Position numbers and translations under genes: made by a program. Below the pieces are notes generated by a model, which did not search any database, had not been told where the DNA came from, and saw only the letters and a list, made by a program, of their open reading frames with translations. Source: Pararhizobium_B sp051960215 (GTDB lineage: Bacteria > Pseudomonadota > Alphaproteobacteria > Rhizobiales > Rhizobiaceae). Taken from it: a stretch of DNA of 7,827 nucleotides. The stretch is taken from positions 1 to 7,827 of the forward strand of contig JBQCEN010000024.1 in assembly GCA_051960215.1 (NCBI GenBank), in the 5' to 3' direction. Within the stretch, counting starts at the first letter, position 1. Every line of letters begins with the position of its first letter. Positions 6,443 through 7,827 of the stretch are shown one piece after another.

Positions 6443-6754
6443 ACCGAATGCCGCCGACAATCGCCCGTTGTAGTCGATGGCAGGACGCAGACGCCGGTGG
6501 TCCGAACCTGCTCCATTTCGGAAAAACACCTGTATCGTCTGGCGGGACGCCATCGCCGGCGGGCATCGGGCGTGGTCCGGCGCGCCGGGCGTTAACCAAG
6601 ATGCGAGATCGCCGGTGAGGCGACGAGCCGGCGGCAAGAGCGGCGTCGCTGCGCGATTTCCGACATTCCTCCGCGTCTGCGCCCGCCGGATGTGCCGGAA
6701 AGACACGACCGGATGCCGCATCGTCGCCGTGACGCACGAGCCTCGACAGGCCGG

Positions 6755-6772
6755 TTGCGATCTGGCACGCAA
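6755..6772. promoter_or_regulatory. Possible operator: TTGCG-N8-CGCAA inverted repeat
   Basis: TTGCG (6755-6759) and CGCAA (6768-6772) form an 18-bp dyad, centred about 58 bp upstream of the hydrolase start, where a promoter operator is expected. MarR- and GntR-type regulators of aromatic-acid genes use similar dyads. Five-base arms arise by chance every few hundred bases, so this is weak alone. Confidence 0.28.
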
Positions 6773-6803
6773 GGTCAGCGCATGCGCGCCGGCCATGGAT
6801 CAC

Positions 6804-6811
6804 GAAGGGGA
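6804..6811 (+). promoter_or_regulatory. Ribosome binding site of the fumarylpyruvate hydrolase gene
   Basis: GAAGGGGA ends 10 nt before ATG 6822. This favours 6822 over the in-frame ATG at 6795, which has no such site and would add only nine residues. Confidence 0.55.
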
Positions 6812-6821
6812 AATCCGTCCG

Positions 6822-7505
6822 ATGTCTTACGTCTTCACGCCGCCGTCGGTGACGGCCCTGCCGGTCCTCGGCTCCGACCGGGCGTTTCCCGTTCGTCGCG
6901 TCTACTGCGTCGGCCGCAACTATGCCGACCATGCGATCGAGATGGGCCACGATCCGGACCGCGAGCCGCCCTTCTTCTTCCAGAAGAACCCCGATAACCT
7001 GACGACGGACGGCATCTTCCCCTATCCCGGTCGCTCGAAGGACGTGCATCACGAGATCGAGCTCGTCGTCTGCCTCGGCAAGGGCGGCGAGGACATCGCC
7101 GTCGCGGACGCGATGAACCACGTCTTCGGCTATGCCGTTGGCCTCGACATGACACGTCGCGACCTGCAGGGCGAGGCGAAGAAGATGGGCCGGCCATGGG
7201 AGATCGGAAGGGCCTTCGAGAAGTCGGCCCCGGTCTCCGCGATCGTGCCGGCGAGCGCGGTTGCCGATCCGGGGCAGGGGGCGATCCGGTTGAAGGTCAA
7301 CGGCGAAATCCGGCAGAACGGCGATCTCGGCCAGATGATCTGGAAGATCCCCGAGGCCATCGCCTATCTTTCCGGCCTGTTCCGCCTCGCGCCGGGCGAC
7401 GTCATCCTCACCGGAACCCCGGCCGGCGTCGGACCCGTGGCGCGCGGAGACCGGCTCGAGGGCCACATCGATGGTGTTGGCGATCTGAAGGTCACCGTGG
7501 CATAG
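6822..7505 (+). CDS. Fumarylacetoacetate-hydrolase-family enzyme, probable fumarylpyruvate hydrolase
   Basis: A 227-residue single-domain FAH-family protein, the usual length for the bacterial maleylpyruvate/fumarylpyruvate hydrolases. The N-terminal block YCVGRNYADHAIEMGHDP (28-45) followed by REPPFFFQKNPDNL (47-60) is what I recall from fumarylpyruvate hydrolases of the NagK type, which split fumarylpyruvate into fumarate and pyruvate at the end of the gentisate pathway. Metal-binding acids are in place: E78 and E80 in HHEIELVV, and D109 in GLDMTRRDLQ. The active-site loop GTPAGVGPV (198-206) is intact. It is cytoplasmic and needs a divalent cation. No gentisate dioxygenase or maleylpyruvate isomerase is visible here, so the pathway is not proven; other beta-diketone acids, or oxaloacetate decarboxylation (a FAHD1-like activity), are alternatives. 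The next gene starts 37 bp downstream in the same direction and is probably co-transcribed. Confidence 0.85.
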   Translation: MSYVFTPPSVTALPVLGSDRAFPVRRVYCVGRNYADHAIEMGHDPDREPPFFFQKNPDNLTTDGIFPYPGRSKDVHHEIELVVCLGKGGEDIAVADAMNHVFGYAVGLDMTRRDLQGEAKKMGRPWEIGRAFEKSAPVSAIVPASAVADPGQGAIRLKVNGEIRQNGDLGQMIWKIPEAIAYLSGLFRLAPGDVILTGTPAGVGPVARGDRLEGHIDGVGDLKVTVA

Positions 7506-7527
7506 AGCCTGCAAGACGAACTCGAAG

Positions 7528-7533
7528 AAGGGA
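7528..7533 (+). promoter_or_regulatory. Ribosome binding site of the acyl-CoA synthetase gene
   Basis: AAGGGA ends 9 nt before ATG 7543, within a purine run (GAAGAAGGGAAA). Confidence 0.55.
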
Positions 7534-7542
7534 AACCGCCCC

Positions 7543-7827
7543 ATGCACGACCTCGTCAGCCGCCAGGATCCGCACGCGCCGGCGATCGGCGCTCCGGATC
7601 GCGCGCCGCTCTCCTTCGGCGCGCTCGGCGAACTCGTAGCCGGCACCGTGGAGCGGCTGAACGGCCTCGGCATCGGGCGCAACGACCGCGTCGCGATCGT
7701 CCTGCCGAACGGGCCGGAGATGGCCTCAGCCTTCATCTCGGTCGCGGCGTGCGCGACCACGGCGCCCCTCAATCCGGCCTACCGCGCCGAGGAATTCGAA
7801 TTCTACCTGACGGACCTCGGCGCGAAG
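7543..7827 (+). CDS. N-terminal part of an AMP-forming acyl-CoA synthetase, oxalate-CoA ligase-like (3'-truncated by the window)
   Basis: Ninety-five codons from ATG 7543 to the window end. This is the first part of the large N-terminal domain of the ANL (AMP-binding) superfamily: LSFGALGELVAGTVERLNGL (23-42), then RVAIVLPNGPEMASAF (49-64), then APLNPAYRAEEFEFYLTD (74-91). The last block, with the AEEFEFYL string, is close to what I recall from plant AAE3 and yeast Pcs60, which make oxalyl-CoA from oxalate, CoA and ATP. General bacterial acyl-CoA ligases usually read differently there (for example 'NPRLTPEEL'). The P-loop and catalytic regions lie beyond the window, so substrate is a guess. 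It follows the hydrolase by 37 bp with its own ribosome binding site and is likely in the same transcript. A coumarate-type or medium-chain ligase remains possible. Confidence 0.82.
   Translation, partial: MHDLVSRQDPHAPAIGAPDRAPLSFGALGELVAGTVERLNGLGIGRNDRVAIVLPNGPEMASAFISVAACATTAPLNPAYRAEEFEFYLTDLGAK

Larger units (their letters stand above)
6443..6821. other. Gene-free stretch between the polysaccharide and catabolic genes
   Basis: About 380 bp with no convincing gene. Frames are open on both strands, but the translations are Arg/Pro/Ala-rich, lack a ribosome binding site and match nothing I recognise. I see no tRNA, strong terminator or insertion sequence end. The only structured element is the TTGCG/CGCAA repeat near its right end, and the ribosome binding site of the next gene. 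Confidence 0.6.

Noticed and set aside
6477..6821. 115-codon N-terminal extension of the hydrolase frame from ATG 6477
   Set aside because: FAH-family enzymes of this type begin near MSYVF. The extension is basic and low in motifs, and the clear ribosome binding site is just before 6822.
6405..7772. 455-codon - strand open frame across the hydrolase and the gene-free stretch
   Set aside because: It runs antisense through the FAH-family gene and the start of the ligase, with no ribosome binding site or family features.

Overview
The window is a high-G+C stretch (roughly two thirds G+C by eye) with strong G/C preference at codon third positions, dense gene packing and ATGA stop/start overlaps. 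The protein families point to an alphaproteobacterium, most likely Hyphomicrobiales (a Rhizobium/Aurantimonas-type organism). The species cannot be fixed from the sequence, and the taxonomic call is inference. Both edges cut through genes.

Positions 1-6203 look like part of a surface or exopolysaccharide biosynthesis locus. On the + strand, the tail of a probable Wzx-type (MOP superfamily) flippase (1-228) overlaps by ATGA a GT4 glycosyltransferase (225-1325). Next, on the - strand, is a 498-residue protein (1298-2794, TTG start) with a formyltransferase-like N-terminus and a GINT1-type five-bladed-propeller-like C-terminus. Its 3' end overlaps the glycosyltransferase tail to tail by 28 bp. 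A divergent promoter region (2795-3042) separates it from a CelD/BcsL-type GNAT acyltransferase on the + strand (3043-4179). Convergent to that is a two-gene - strand unit: a WecG/TagA/CpsF (GT26) glycosyltransferase (5427-6203, possible extended start at 6341), coupled by ATGA to a FAD-dependent oxidoreductase (4228-5430). The oxidoreductase frame is cut by one in-frame TAG at codon 332 of 400, and 68 well-preserved codons follow it. Together these genes would build a lipid-linked repeat unit (two glycosyltransferases), decorate it (acyl and possibly formyl or GINT1-type transfer) and export it (flippase). The oxidoreductase's role is unknown.

Positions 6204-6821 hold the leader of the GT26 unit, an AT-rich island that probably carries its promoter, and a gene-free stretch of about 400 bp. 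Positions 6822-7827 change theme to carboxylic-acid catabolism. A fumarylacetoacetate-hydrolase-family enzyme most like fumarylpyruvate hydrolase (gentisate pathway) is followed 37 bp later by the start of an AMP-forming acyl-CoA synthetase. Its N-terminus resembles the AAE3/Pcs60 oxalate-CoA ligase group.

The observation most worth following is the amber interruption of the oxidoreductase. I see no CRISPR array, tRNA, rRNA, insertion sequence or obviously new defence-type system in this window.
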